From Hyphomicrobiales bacterium (lineage in GTDB: Bacteria; Pseudomonadota; Alphaproteobacteria; Rhizobiales; Xanthobacteraceae): a stretch of 64,000 bases of DNA. The notes beneath the pieces were generated by a model. That model was not told where the DNA came from and made no database searches. It saw nothing but the letters and a program-made list of their open reading frames with translations. Below are positions 8,530-16,553 of the stretch, one piece after another. Where the stretch lies: assembly GCA_009377755.1 (NCBI GenBank), contig WHTM01000011.1:62001-126000 (forward strand), written 5' to 3'. Every line of letters begins with the position of its first letter. The first letter of the stretch is position 1. The translations under genes were made by a program, and so were the position numbers.

Positions 8530-9566
8530 TGAGCGCGCCCGCCATCCGCATCGAGCATGCGACGCGGTCGAGCCGCGCCGGCCTGGTGCTGTTCGCGGTG
8601 GTGTTCGTCGTGCTGGTCGCGGCGCCATGGTGGGGCGGACGCCAGCACCTGCGGCTGCTGGCGGAAATTTATGCCTTCGTCGCGCTGGCGAGCCTGTGGA
8701 ACCTGCTTGCCGGGTACGCCGGCCTGGTCTCGGTCGGGCAGCAGGCCTATGTCGGGCTCGGCGCCTACCTCCTGTTCGCGCTGGCGATGCTGGTCGGTGT
8801 CCCGGCGCTATGGACCATCCCGATCATCGGCATCGTGGCGGCTCTGGTCTCGATCCCGGTCGCGGCGCTGATCTTCCGCTTGCGCGGCCACTACTTCGCC
8901 ATCGGCACTTGGGTGGTGGCGGAGGTGTTCCGGCTGCTGGCGTCGCAGGTCTCGGTGCTCGGCGGCGGCTCCGGCATCAGCCTGCCTGTCGGCATCGTGC
9001 TGGCGATCGCGCAGGGGCGGCAGATGCGCGAATTCGTCATCTACTGGCTGGCGCTGGCGTTGCTGGTCGCGATCCTGGCGCTGGTCGTCTGGCTGTTGCG
9101 CTCGCGCTACGGGCTGGCGCTGACCGCGATCCGCGACAACGAGCTGGCGGCACGCTCGAACGGCATCGATGTCGGCCGCGTCAAGCTCGTCGTCTACGTG
9201 CTCACCGCCGCCGGCACCGCCATGGTGGGCGCGCTGATCTTCCTGCAGAAGCTGCGGATCTCGCCGGACACCGCCTTCAGCGTCACCGACTGGACCGCGA
9301 TCGTCATTTTCATCACCGTGATCGGCGGTATCGGCCGGCTGGAAGGCCCCATCATCGGCGCCATCGTGTTCTTCGTGCTGCGGGAACTGCTCGCCGACTA
9401 CGGCACCGTTTACCTCCTGACCCTCGGTGTCGTCGCCATAGCTGTCATGCTCAAGGCGCCGCAGGGAATCTGGGGCTTGATCGCAGGCCGGTTCGGCTGG
9501 CAGCTTTTCCCCCTGGAGCGGCGGGTGGTGTACCTGGGCGGGGAACAGCCGGCAAAATGCGCATGA
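8529..9566 (+). CDS. Liv-type ABC transporter permease (LivM family)
   Basis: A 345-residue permease with about ten hydrophobic segments. It contains the LivM-typical stretch LAGYAGLVSVGQQAYVGLGAY near residues 55-75, and later AIRDNELAARSNGID, the cytoplasmic loop that contacts the ATPase. It is the second half of the membrane channel. The ATG overlaps the preceding stop. The final residues, beginning about residue 320, are polar and poorly conserved. After it come a repeat and then the BKACE gene on the same strand. Confidence 0.9.
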   Translation: MSAPAIRIEHATRSSRAGLVLFAVVFVVLVAAPWWGGRQHLRLLAEIYAFVALASLWNLLAGYAGLVSVGQQAYVGLGAYLLFALAMLVGVPALWTIPIIGIVAALVSIPVAALIFRLRGHYFAIGTWVVAEVFRLLASQVSVLGGGSGISLPVGIVLAIAQGRQMREFVIYWLALALLVAILALVVWLLRSRYGLALTAIRDNELAARSNGIDVGRVKLVVYVLTAAGTAMVGALIFLQKLRISPDTAFSVTDWTAIVIFITVIGGIGRLEGPIIGAIVFFVLRELLADYGTVYLLTLGVVAIAVMLKAPQGIWGLIAGRFGWQLFPLERRVVYLGGEQPAKCA

Positions 9567-9576
9567 AATTCATTAT

Positions 9577-9774
9577 CTCTCCGTTGTTATCCCGGCCGAG
9601 CATCGCAGGCAAGTTTACGCAGCCTGCGTAAACTTGGCTGCGTGCGAGAGCCGGGACCCATGTACCCCTTCAGTAGCAATTGGAGTACGGCATTCCCACA
9701 GCACAACAATTTTTTGGCTGTGATACATGGGTCCCGGATCGCGCCTGCGGCGCGTCCGGGATGACAGTCGAGAG
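9577..9774. repeat. Palindromic repeat, TGTCATCCCGG family, copy 2
   Basis: The ends are CTCTCCGTTGTTATCCCGG and CCGGGATGACAGTCGAGAG. It also contains an inner inverted repeat (GTTTACGCAG / CTGCGTAAAC, 9611-9632). The inner block occurs in some copies and not in others, so copies differ in their central filler. Confidence 0.9.
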
Positions 9775-9795
9775 TATCTTCAGGGAGCAACCAAC

Positions 9796-10734
9796 GTGGC
9801 AGGACAAGGCAACAAGGTCATCATCAGCTGCGCGGTCACCGGCTCGATCCATACGCCGACCATGTCGGACGCGCTGCCGGTGACGCCGGATCAGATCGCC
9901 GCCGGGGCGATTGGGGCGGCCGAGGCTGGCGCCGCCATCCTGCATTTGCATGCGCGCGATCCGCAGAACGGGCGCCCGACTGGCGATCCGGCAGTGTTCA
10001 AGCAGTTCCTCCCGCGCATCAAACAGGCCACGGACGCGGTGGTGAACATCACCACCGGCGGGGCGGTGACCATGACGGTGGAGGAGCGGATCGCAGCGGC
10101 TACGGAATTTTCGCCGGAAATGTGCTCGCTCAACATGGGCTCGATGAACTTCGCGCTCTATCCAATGGCGGCGCGCGACCGGAAATGGAAATACGACTGG
10201 GAGGAAGGCTACCTGAAGCAGTCGGACGGCTACATCTTTCCGAACACGTTTCGCGATATCGAAAAGATCTCCAAGATCCTGGGGGAGGGGCACGGCACCA
10301 AGTTCGAGCACGAGTGCTACGACACCGGCCATCTCTACAATCTCGCGCACTGCGTCGACCGCGGGCTGTTCAAGCCGCCGATCTTTTTACAGTTGATCTT
10401 CGGTATCCTCGGCGGCATCGGCCCGGACGTCGACAATCTCCTGTTCATGAAGCGTACCGCCGACAAGCTGTTCGGCGACGCCTATAGCTGGTCGGTGCTC
10501 GGCGCAGGCCGCTTCCAGATGCCGTTTGCCACGCAAGCGGTGATGATGGGCGGCAATGTTCGCGTCGGCCTGGAGGACTCGCTCTATATCAGCCGCGGCA
10601 AGCTTGCCGCCAGCAATGCCGAGCAGGTTGCCAAGATCAAGCGGATCATCGAGGAACTCGGCTACGACGTCGCCACGCCGAAGGAAGCGCGCGAGATACT
10701 CGGGCTGAAAGGCGCGGACCGCGTCAAGTTCTAG
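9796..10734 (+). CDS. BKACE (beta-keto acid cleavage enzyme) family protein
   Basis: A 312-residue TIM-barrel enzyme of the BKACE family (former DUF849; founding member 3-keto-5-aminohexanoate cleavage enzyme, Kce). The metal-binding motif HLHARDP begins at His50. MCSLNMGSMNF further on is the typical strand with the substrate-binding residues. BKACEs condense a beta-keto acid with acetyl-CoA, releasing acetoacetate and a new acyl-CoA. The substrate varies widely and is not predictable by eye. The GTG at 9796 is preferred because AGGGAG lies 8 nt upstream and the earlier in-frame codons lie in repeat sequence. Confidence 0.88.
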   Translation: MAGQGNKVIISCAVTGSIHTPTMSDALPVTPDQIAAGAIGAAEAGAAILHLHARDPQNGRPTGDPAVFKQFLPRIKQATDAVVNITTGGAVTMTVEERIAAATEFSPEMCSLNMGSMNFALYPMAARDRKWKYDWEEGYLKQSDGYIFPNTFRDIEKISKILGEGHGTKFEHECYDTGHLYNLAHCVDRGLFKPPIFLQLIFGILGGIGPDVDNLLFMKRTADKLFGDAYSWSVLGAGRFQMPFATQAVMMGGNVRVGLEDSLYISRGKLAASNAEQVAKIKRIIEELGYDVATPKEAREILGLKGADRVKF

Positions 10735-10781
10735 CCTTTTTGCCGGTTCAGACAGAAGGCTCTCGCAGATAAGGACATCCA

Positions 10782-11816
10782 ATGGCGGCTCCGACCGGTT
10801 CGACCATCATCGACATGTACTGTCACATTTTTCCCGATGCGTTCTTTCGGGAGATGACGCGGATCGCGCCGAAGCTGGAGAATATCGGCCAGCGCCTGCG
10901 CGGCGTGAAGAAGCTATTCGATCTCGACGAGCGGTTTCGCGAGATGGACCAGTTCGGCGACTATCGGCAGGTGATCTCTTTGCCGAACCCGTCGATCGAG
11001 GACATTGCCTCGCCGAGCGATGGTCTTCAGCTCGCCAAGGTCGGCAACGACGCCATGGCCGAGCTGTGCGCCAAGCACAAGCAGCGGTTTCCGACGTTCG
11101 TCGCCGCGGTGTGCTTGACCGATATCGACGGCTCGATCGCCGAGCTCAAGCGCGCGGTGAACGACCTCGGCGCTCGCGGCGTGCAGATCTTTACGCATAT
11201 CGCGGGAACGCCGCTCGACGATCCCCGGTTCGAGCCGTTCTATGCCGCGGTGGCGGAGCTCGACGTGCCGATCTGGCTGCATCCGGTGCGCAACGCCATG
11301 ATGCCGGACTTTCCCGGCGAGAAGAGATCGCGCTTCGAGATGTGGTGGTGCTTCGGCTGGCCCTATGAGACCTCCGTGACGATGGTGCGGATGGTGTTTT
11401 CCGGGCTGTTCGACCGTTATCCGGAGCTGAAGGTCGTCACCCACCACCTCGGTGGCATGATCCCGTACTACGACGGCCGCGTCGGGCCTGGCCTGGAGGT
11501 GCTCGGGCAGCGGACCTCGGACGAGGATTACTCCCAGGTGCTGCCGTCGCTGAAGCGGCCGCACATGGACTACCTCAAGGAGTTTTACGGCGACACCGCG
11601 ATGTTCGGCGGCGGCATCCACGCGATCCGCTGCGGCCTCGACTTCTTCGGCACCGATCACGTGGTGTTTGCGACCGATACGCCGCTCGGGCCGATCGCCC
11701 CGACCATCCAAGTGCTGAGCCGCCTCGCGCTCGAGCCGCACGAACGCCGCAAGCTGATGGTCGGCAACGCCGAGAAGCTGCTGAAGCTGAATTTCACAGG
11801 GCAGGGGCGGCGGTAG
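10782..11816 (+). CDS. Amidohydrolase-2 family protein (ACMSD-like)
   Basis: A 344-residue metal-dependent TIM-barrel protein of the ACMSD group of amidohydrolases. These enzymes are often non-oxidative decarboxylases of aromatic or muconate acids. The N-terminal metal motif reads YCHIFP (about residues 14-19), with the first ligand of the usual H-x-H replaced by Cys or Tyr. Later metal and base regions are visible as WLHPVRN, VVTHHLGG and the C-terminal FFGTDHVVFATDTP. It lies 47 nt downstream of the BKACE gene and is probably in the same operon. The altered first motif leaves metal content uncertain. Confidence 0.85.
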   Translation: MAAPTGSTIIDMYCHIFPDAFFREMTRIAPKLENIGQRLRGVKKLFDLDERFREMDQFGDYRQVISLPNPSIEDIASPSDGLQLAKVGNDAMAELCAKHKQRFPTFVAAVCLTDIDGSIAELKRAVNDLGARGVQIFTHIAGTPLDDPRFEPFYAAVAELDVPIWLHPVRNAMMPDFPGEKRSRFEMWWCFGWPYETSVTMVRMVFSGLFDRYPELKVVTHHLGGMIPYYDGRVGPGLEVLGQRTSDEDYSQVLPSLKRPHMDYLKEFYGDTAMFGGGIHAIRCGLDFFGTDHVVFATDTPLGPIAPTIQVLSRLALEPHERRKLMVGNAEKLLKLNFTGQGRR

Positions 11817-11840
11817 GGGTAGGCAAGGACGGGGGCCGCA

Positions 11841-12038
11841 CTCCGCAGCTGTCATCCCGGACGGCGCGTAGCGCCGATCCGGGACCCACGTATCCCGATG
11901 CTTGTCGTTGTATCAGGCGACTGCATCACTCAAACTACTGATGCCGGGATACATGGGTCCCGGCTCTCGCACGCAGCCAAGTTTACGCAGGCTGCGTAAA
12001 CTTGCCTGCGATGCTCGGCCGGGATGACAGCCGAGAGG
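11841..12038. repeat. Palindromic repeat, TGTCATCCCGG family, copy 3
   Basis: It runs from CTCCGCAGCTGTCATCCCGG to CCGGGATGACAGCCGAGAGG, with inner segments GTTTACGCAG and CTGCGTAAAC. Its right end (12016-12038) is the left bracket of the GIY-YIG unit and also provides the likely ribosome-binding site GAGAGGG (12033-12039). Confidence 0.9.
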
Positions 12039-12360
12039 GTGCCACTTGCCCTACTACGTCTACGTGCTCGCGAGCGGTCGCCGTGGAACACTCTATACCG
12101 GCGTGACAAATGATCTCGTCAAACGCGTCTATGAACATCGGAACGATTTGGTTCCTGGATTTACTTCGAAGTACGACGCGCATCGCCTCGTGTGGTTCGA
12201 AATTCACGATGACGTTAGCGAGGCCATCGCCAAGGAAAAGCGAATGAAGCGATGGCGGCGGCTATGGAAGGTGGAGTTGATCGAACAGCAGAATGAAGAC
12301 TGGCACGATCTGTGGCCGGGCATCGCGCAGAGATGAACCTCTCCGCTGTTATCCCGGCCG
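12016..12360 (+). mobile_element. GIY-YIG gene bracketed by repeat ends
   Basis: The 23 bases at 12016-12038 and the 23 bases at 12338-12360 are inverted repeats with 21 of 23 matching. The GIY-YIG gene fills the interval almost completely: its start is 8 nt after the left arm and its stop ends 1 nt before the right arm. The same ends bound several gene-less palindromic repeats in this window. I infer that this is the gene-carrying member of a mobile or recombining repeat family. No target-site duplication was identified. Confidence 0.5.
12046..12336 (+). CDS. Small GIY-YIG (URI-domain) nuclease
   Basis: A 96-residue stand-alone GIY-YIG nuclease domain. The two signature strands read YVYVLAS (residues 4-10) and LYTGVT (16-21). 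They are followed by the conserved Arg27 and His31 and the likely catalytic Glu64 in AKEKRMKRW. The family cuts DNA, and small members of this type have been reported to act on repeat sequences. It starts with TTG at 12046, preceded by GAGAGGG six nt upstream. Its two flanks are inverted arms of the window's commonest palindromic repeat, so the gene and the repeats are probably functionally linked. It is unrelated to the catabolic genes around it. Confidence 0.85.
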   Translation: MPYYVYVLASGRRGTLYTGVTNDLVKRVYEHRNDLVPGFTSKYDAHRLVWFEIHDDVSEAIAKEKRMKRWRRLWKVELIEQQNEDWHDLWPGIAQR

Positions 12361-12380
12361 AGCGAAGCGAGAGCCGGGAC
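12338..12380. repeat. Palindromic repeat, TGTCATCCCGG family, half copy
   Basis: CTCTCCGCTGTTATCCCGG is followed by the short hairpin CCCGGC...GCCGGG, after which the element stops. The distal half is missing. It begins one base behind the GIY-YIG stop codon and ends five bases before the stop of the minus-strand dehydratase gene. Confidence 0.85.
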
Positions 12381-12384
12381 ACGG

Positions 12385-13236
12385 TCACCGCAGCGTCGCT
12401 AGCCCATTCGTCAGCACGATTTCGTCGCGCGCCACCACGCGGCAGCGGAAGGCGACATCGTTGCCGTCCTGCCACATCTCGGTGCGGATCGTCTCGCCGG
12501 GGAACACCGGCCGCGAGAAGCGCGCCTCGATCGCGGCGAGGCGCGCGGCTTCGTAACCAGCGCACGTGCGCAGCACGGCATGCGCGGCAATGCCGAAGGT
12601 CGCCGCGCCGTGCAGGATCGGCCGCGGGAAACCGGACTTCTTCGCGCTCTCCGGATCGACGTGCAGCGGGTTCTCGTCGCCCATCAGGCGGAAGATCAGC
12701 GCGAGGTTCGGCGGTGTCGGCAGATCGCACATCGCGTCCGGCACGCGCTCCGGCGCCGGCGGTGGCTCGGGCGTATCCGTCACGCGTCCGCCGAAGCCGC
12801 CGTGACCGCGGGCGATCGAGGTGTTCTCGACCGTTGCGACCATGGTGCCATCCTTGGCGACAAGCGTGCGCGCCGATTGCAGGATCGCGTGCTTGCCCGG
12901 TCCCTTGTCGATGATCTCGACCACGCGCGGGTCGCTGGTGAGCGTCTCCTGGGTCCGCAGCGGCCGGTGCAGCACGACCTTAAGACTTGCCGCCACCACC
13001 ATCCGCGCATCGATCCCGAAAGCCGGGTCGGTGAGCCGACCGGGCCAGCCGAGCACGCTCGCCAGCGTTGGGAACGCCACCAGCTCGCGTTCGTGCACGA
13101 ACGTGATCTGCGCAGCGTCGGTCGGGTCCATGCCGATGCCGATGCCGAGCGCGTAGAGAATGCAGGTGCGCTCGTCGGTGCTGGCGTCCCGCGGCCCCGG
13201 GCGATGGGCCAGGACGCGCTCGTAGTTCAGGGGCAT
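12385..13236 (-). CDS. MaoC-like (double hot-dog) enoyl-CoA hydratase/dehydratase
   Basis: A 283-residue protein with two hot-dog halves. The first half (about 1-130) is the N-terminal FAS1/MaoC-N type domain. The second contains the hydratase motif region LMGDENPLHVDPESAKKSGF, with the catalytic Asp and His, followed by PRPILHGAATFGIA. Such enzymes hydrate trans-2-enoyl-CoA to 3-hydroxyacyl-CoA. This would feed a 3-hydroxyacyl-CoA dehydrogenase such as that at 1414. The ATG at 13236, with GGCGGAGA upstream on the minus strand, was chosen over a longer upstream reading. It is divergent from the amidohydrolase at 13323. Confidence 0.87.
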   Translation of the reverse strand: MPLNYERVLAHRPGPRDASTDERTCILYALGIGIGMDPTDAAQITFVHERELVAFPTLASVLGWPGRLTDPAFGIDARMVVAASLKVVLHRPLRTQETLTSDPRVVEIIDKGPGKHAILQSARTLVAKDGTMVATVENTSIARGHGGFGGRVTDTPEPPPAPERVPDAMCDLPTPPNLALIFRLMGDENPLHVDPESAKKSGFPRPILHGAATFGIAAHAVLRTCAGYEAARLAAIEARFSRPVFPGETIRTEMWQDGNDVAFRCRVVARDEIVLTNGLATLR

Positions 13237-13322
13237 GGTAGGTTCTCCGCCTCGCGCGATGAATTGACTAAGCCACGACGGCAGGGCACGTAAAGCGATC
13301 TGAGGGAGAGAAGGGAACGTCC

Positions 13323-14282
13323 ATGCAAGACGCAAGCAAGCCGATGGTGATCGCAATCGAGGAGCACTATACGGACCCGGAAGTTACCCAGTACTACAAG
13401 GAGCCGCGCCCGCCGCACATCGTCAAGAAGCTGGAGGACATGGGCGAACTGCGCCTCAAGGAAATGGACGAGGCCGGCGTCGATATGCAGGTGCTTTCGC
13501 ACGGCGCCCCGGCCCTACAGCGCCTCGACAAGGATATCGCCGTCGCGCTCGCGCCCAAGGTCAATGATCGCCTGCACGCGGCGGTCCAGGCCAATCCGAA
13601 GCGGTTGCAGGCGTTCGCCGCCTTGGCAATCCAGGACGCGAAAGCCGCCGCCGACGAGCTGGAGCGGACCGTCACCAGGCTCGGCTTCAAAGGCGCCATG
13701 CTGCACGGGTTGAGCCACGATGGCCGATTTATGGACGACAAGGAGTTCTGGCCGATCTACGAACGCGCCCAGGCGCTCGATGTCCCGGTCTACATGCATC
13801 CGGCGGCGCCCAGCAGGGTGGTGGTCGATGCCTACTACAAGGAATACGCCAAGGATTATCCGCAAATCCTTAGCGCCGGCTGGGGCTATACCGTCGAGAC
13901 CGCGACGCAGGGCCTGCGCATGGTGCTCAGCGGGGTGTTCGACGCCTATCCGAACCTGAAGATCATCCTCGGCCACTTCGGCGAGGGCTTGCCGTTTCTG
14001 CTATGGCGGGTCGATTCCGCGCTCAGCCGTCCCGGCAACAAGGGCGGCTCGTTCCGCAAGCTGTTCAGCGATCATTTCTACGTCACGACGAGCGGCAATT
14101 TTTCCGATCCGGCGCTGATCTGCACGGTGATGGAGCTCGGCATCGACCGTATTCTGTTCTCCATCGACTGGCCGTTCGTCGCGAACCCGCCCGGCGTCGA
14201 CTGGGCTAAGCGCGTGCCGCTGTGCGAGGAGGATCGGACCAAGCTTCTCGGCGGCAACGCCAAGCGGCTGTTGAAGCTTTAG
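13323..14282 (+). CDS. Amidohydrolase-2 family protein (gamma-resorcylate decarboxylase-like), paralogue 1
   Basis: A 319-residue TIM-barrel protein. The N-terminal motif IAIEEHYTDPE is the E-x-H form of the metal site seen in gamma-resorcylate and related aromatic-acid decarboxylases. The middle of the barrel carries YMHPAAPS and LGHFGEGLPF, and the C-terminal part has RILFSIDWPF with the metal-binding Asp. It probably decarboxylates or hydrolyses an aromatic acid in the cytosol. A closely similar protein of the same length is encoded at 14477, so this is a tandem duplication. GAGGGAGAGAAGGGAA lies upstream of the ATG. Confidence 0.87.
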   Translation: MQDASKPMVIAIEEHYTDPEVTQYYKEPRPPHIVKKLEDMGELRLKEMDEAGVDMQVLSHGAPALQRLDKDIAVALAPKVNDRLHAAVQANPKRLQAFAALAIQDAKAAADELERTVTRLGFKGAMLHGLSHDGRFMDDKEFWPIYERAQALDVPVYMHPAAPSRVVVDAYYKEYAKDYPQILSAGWGYTVETATQGLRMVLSGVFDAYPNLKIILGHFGEGLPFLLWRVDSALSRPGNKGGSFRKLFSDHFYVTTSGNFSDPALICTVMELGIDRILFSIDWPFVANPPGVDWAKRVPLCEEDRTKLLGGNAKRLLKL

Positions 14283-14292
14283 CCGTCTGGCG

Positions 14293-14448
14293 CAGCTGTC
14301 ATCCCGGCCAAGCAGCCAAAGGCTGCGCGAACCGGGACCCATCTATCCCTCGCACGTCGGGACGCAGGGATCCCGGCTCTCGCACGCAGGCAAGTTTACG
14401 CAGGCTGCGTAAACTTGCCTGCGATGCTCGGCCGGGATGACAGCCGAG
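14293..14448. repeat. Palindromic repeat, TGTCATCCCGG family, copy 4
   Basis: The ends are CGCAGCTGTCATCCCGG and CCGGGATGACAGCCGAGA, with the inner GTTTACGCAG / CTGCGTAAAC arms. It sits exactly between the two paralogous amidohydrolase genes. Confidence 0.9.
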
Positions 14449-14476
14449 ATATGCGACCGACATGGAGGATTTTTGC

Positions 14477-15436
14477 ATGGCAAAGCCGACCATCATCGCG
14501 ATCGAAGAGCACTACGCCGATCCGGAACTGACCAAGCACTTCCCCCCGGGCGCGCAGCCCGGCGTGCTGGGGCCGATCGGCAAGAAGATTCAGGACCTGA
14601 CCGATGTCCGCATCAAGGAAATGGACGAGGCGGGCATCGACATCCAGGTGCTCTCGCACGGCGCGCCAGCGACGCAGCGGCTTGATGCCAGCGTCGCCGT
14701 CGATCTCGCCCGCCTGGTGAACGACCGGCTGCATCAGACCTGCCAGGCGCATCCGACGCGCTTCGCGGGCTTCGCCGCCTTGCCGACCGCGGACCCGAAG
14801 GCGTCCGCCGACGAACTGGAGCGTACCGTGACCAAGCTCGGCTTCAAGGGCGCGATGATCCACGGCTTGAGCCAGGGCCGCTTCCTCGATGAGAAGGATT
14901 TCTGGCCGATCTTCGAGCGCGCCCAGGCGCTCGACGTGCCGATCTACATGCATCCGGCGGCGCCCGACGCGACCGTGGTCGAGCGCTACTACAAGGAATA
15001 CACCAAGTCCTTCCCGGCGATCCTCAATGCTGGCTGGGGCTTCACGGTGGAGACCGCGACCCAGACCGTGCGACTGGTGCTCAGCGGCGTGTTCGAGGCC
15101 TATCCGAAGCTCAAAATCATCGTCGGCCACCTCGGCGAAGGCATTCCGTTTCTGCTCTGGCGCATCGATCAGGCGATGTCGCGGCCGGAGAATGCCGGGC
15201 TCTCGTTCCGCGACCTGTTCTGCAAGCACTTCTGGATCACCACCAGCGGCAACTTCTCCGATCCGGCGCTGTTGTGCTCGGTGCAGGAACTGGGCGCCGA
15301 CCGCATCCTGTTCGCGGTCGACTGGCCGTTCGTTGCCAACAAGCCTGCGGTCGAGTGGATGAACCGGGTGCCGCTTTGCACCGAGGACCGGGTGAAGATC
15401 CTCGGCGGCAATGCCAAGCGGTTGCTGCGGATGTGA
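14477..15436 (+). CDS. Amidohydrolase-2 family protein (gamma-resorcylate decarboxylase-like), paralogue 2
   Basis: A 319-residue protein, clearly paralogous to the gene at 13323: the same IAIEEHY start, the same QVLSHGAPA segment, YMHPAAPDA, GHLGEGIPFLLWR and a matching RILFAVDWPF end. It also shares the ITTSGNFSDPAL stretch before that end, where paralogue 1 has VTTSGNFSDPAL. The start at 14477 is supported by GGAGG about 8 nt upstream; the in-frame ATG at 14462 lies before it. The pair may have diverged to different substrates or may form mixed oligomers. It is probably transcribed with paralogue 1, through the repeat between them. Confidence 0.87.
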   Translation: MAKPTIIAIEEHYADPELTKHFPPGAQPGVLGPIGKKIQDLTDVRIKEMDEAGIDIQVLSHGAPATQRLDASVAVDLARLVNDRLHQTCQAHPTRFAGFAALPTADPKASADELERTVTKLGFKGAMIHGLSQGRFLDEKDFWPIFERAQALDVPIYMHPAAPDATVVERYYKEYTKSFPAILNAGWGFTVETATQTVRLVLSGVFEAYPKLKIIVGHLGEGIPFLLWRIDQAMSRPENAGLSFRDLFCKHFWITTSGNFSDPALLCSVQELGADRILFAVDWPFVANKPAVEWMNRVPLCTEDRVKILGGNAKRLLRM

Positions 15437-15449
15437 TGTTGGCGCAAAA

Positions 15450-15644
15450 CTCTCCGCTATCATCCCGGCCGAACGCAGTGAGAGCCGGGACCCATATATC
15501 CCTGCTTTCACCAATTTGGCCGTGGCACCGCCACGCGCGACAACCACGACCGGGATACATGGGTCCCGGCTCTCGCGCACGCAGCCAAGTGTACGCTGCG
15601 TAAACTTGCCTGCTTTGGCGCTCGGCCGGGATGACAACCGAGAG
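15450..15644. repeat. Palindromic repeat, TGTCATCCCGG family, copy 5
   Basis: The ends are CTCTCCGCTATCATCCCGG and CCGGGATGACAACCGAGAG. Inner blocks TGTACGCTGC and GCGTAAACTTG resemble the inner arms of copies 2 to 4. It ends one base before the stop codon of the minus-strand cupin gene, so it separates two convergent genes. Confidence 0.88.
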
Positions 15645-15645
15645 T

Positions 15646-16122
15646 CTACCCCGCCGCATCCAGCGGTTTGCCGTTGTGCAGATACGGTGGCGCGGCCAAC
15701 AGCACGAACGCCATCACGGCCGGCTCGGTGCCGTTGTTCGCCCAGTTGTGGATGGTGCCGCGCTGCACCACCACGTCGCCCGCCTTGAGGTGGACGACAA
15801 CGCCGTCGTCGAGTTCCATGTCCAGTTGTCCGGAGAGGAGGATGCCGTAATCCAGGCTGTCCGTGCGGTGATTGCGGCGGGCGACGCCCGGTTCATAGCG
15901 GACAATCCGGAACACCGTGCCGTCGTCGTGGCTGGTTCCGACCTTGCGCTGCGCCCCGTCGCTCTCGTTGTTGTTGTCGACCTGCCCCTCGGTCGACCAC
16001 AGCACCGTCCAGGTCGCCCCCGGGCGATTGGCAACAACGTTGTCCATGATGTTGTCGGTCTTCACGATCGCGCGGCCCTTGCCGTCGTGGCCGGTCACAA
16101 CCCTGCGCACCTGCAATCCCAT
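15646..16122 (-). CDS. Cupin-domain protein
   Basis: A 158-residue single-domain cupin. Motif 1 (ILLSGQLDMELDDG) and motif 2 (DVVVQRGTIHNWANNG, with the metal-ligand His) are visible in the C-terminal half. The N-terminal half carries a short beta region. Such proteins bind a divalent metal; many are dioxygenases, isomerases or ligand sensors. The ATG at 16122 with AGGGAGAGA upstream on the minus strand was preferred over a 27-codon extension that runs into a palindromic repeat. It is convergent with the tandem amidohydrolases and may belong to the same pathway. Confidence 0.8.
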   Translation of the reverse strand: MGLQVRRVVTGHDGKGRAIVKTDNIMDNVVANRPGATWTVLWSTEGQVDNNNESDGAQRKVGTSHDDGTVFRIVRYEPGVARRNHRTDSLDYGILLSGQLDMELDDGVVVHLKAGDVVVQRGTIHNWANNGTEPAVMAFVLLAAPPYLHNGKPLDAAG

Positions 16123-16136
16123 TATTCTCTCCCTGG

Positions 16137-16209
16137 CTAGTGTCCCGAATCCGAAGTTCGCAATACCTTGCAGCACCTTCTTAGCGAACTTCTGAACCAC
16201 CACACTATC
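16137..16209. repeat. CTAG-bounded palindrome, element C type
   Basis: It runs from CTAGTGTCCCGAATCCGAAG, through GTTCGC and GCGAAC arms, to ACCACACTAT. It is related to the copies at 23496 and 35611. Its right end is decayed (CTAT instead of CTAG). Confidence 0.75.
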
Positions 16210-16251
16210 TCCAGGCCCCTGTATACTCTTGCAAATTGAGGTCGCCCGACG

Positions 16252-16280
16252 TTGACAGGGCGGGAACCGGACCTTAGAAC
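16252..16280 (+). promoter_or_regulatory. Promoter of rpmJ
   Basis: TTGACA (16252-16257) matches the -35 consensus exactly. TAGAAC (16275-16280) is a fair -10, with the ideal 17-nt spacer. It lies 54 nt before the rpmJ start and is the clearest sigma-70 promoter seen in the window. Confidence 0.7.
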
Positions 16281-16333
16281 CGCGCTCAATTCCCCTTTAA
16301 TTGCTTGCGCCCTGCCGGCGCTCGGAAACGATC

Positions 16334-16459
16334 ATGAAAGTCCGTAACTCTTTGAAATCATTGCGTGGTCGGCACCGGAACAACCGTATCGTCCGGCGCA
16401 AGGGCCGCGTTTACGTGATCAACAAGGTGCAGAAGCGCTACAAGGCCCGCCAGGGCTGA
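16334..16459 (+). CDS. rpmJ: 50S ribosomal protein L36
   Basis: A 41-residue, highly basic protein starting [17 protein letters not shown] and ending [11 protein letters not shown]. This is the alphaproteobacterial form of ribosomal protein L36. It lacks the Cys-Cys-Cys-His zinc ligands of the C+ form, as is usual for this lineage. L36 binds 23S rRNA in the large subunit. The gene is monocistronic here, with a strong promoter at 16252 and the ATG at 16334. The following region contains a GC-rich inverted repeat (GCCGGC / GCCGGC) but no T-tract. Confidence 0.96.
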   Translation: MKVRNSLKSLRGRHRNNRIVRRKGRVYVINKVQKRYKARQG

Positions 16460-16553
16460 GCCGGCGCCGCGCCGACCGTTCGGCCGGCTTGCATGGCTGA
16501 GTTCCCGGCTTTGTGTCTTTGCACGCCGCCGCCGAGCGCATAATTTACCCGCC

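Noticed and set aside
7509-15644. TGTCATCCCGG palindromes as rho-independent terminators
   Set aside because: They lack a T-tract, occur inside operons, and have bounded ends shared among copies. They look like dispersed repeats.
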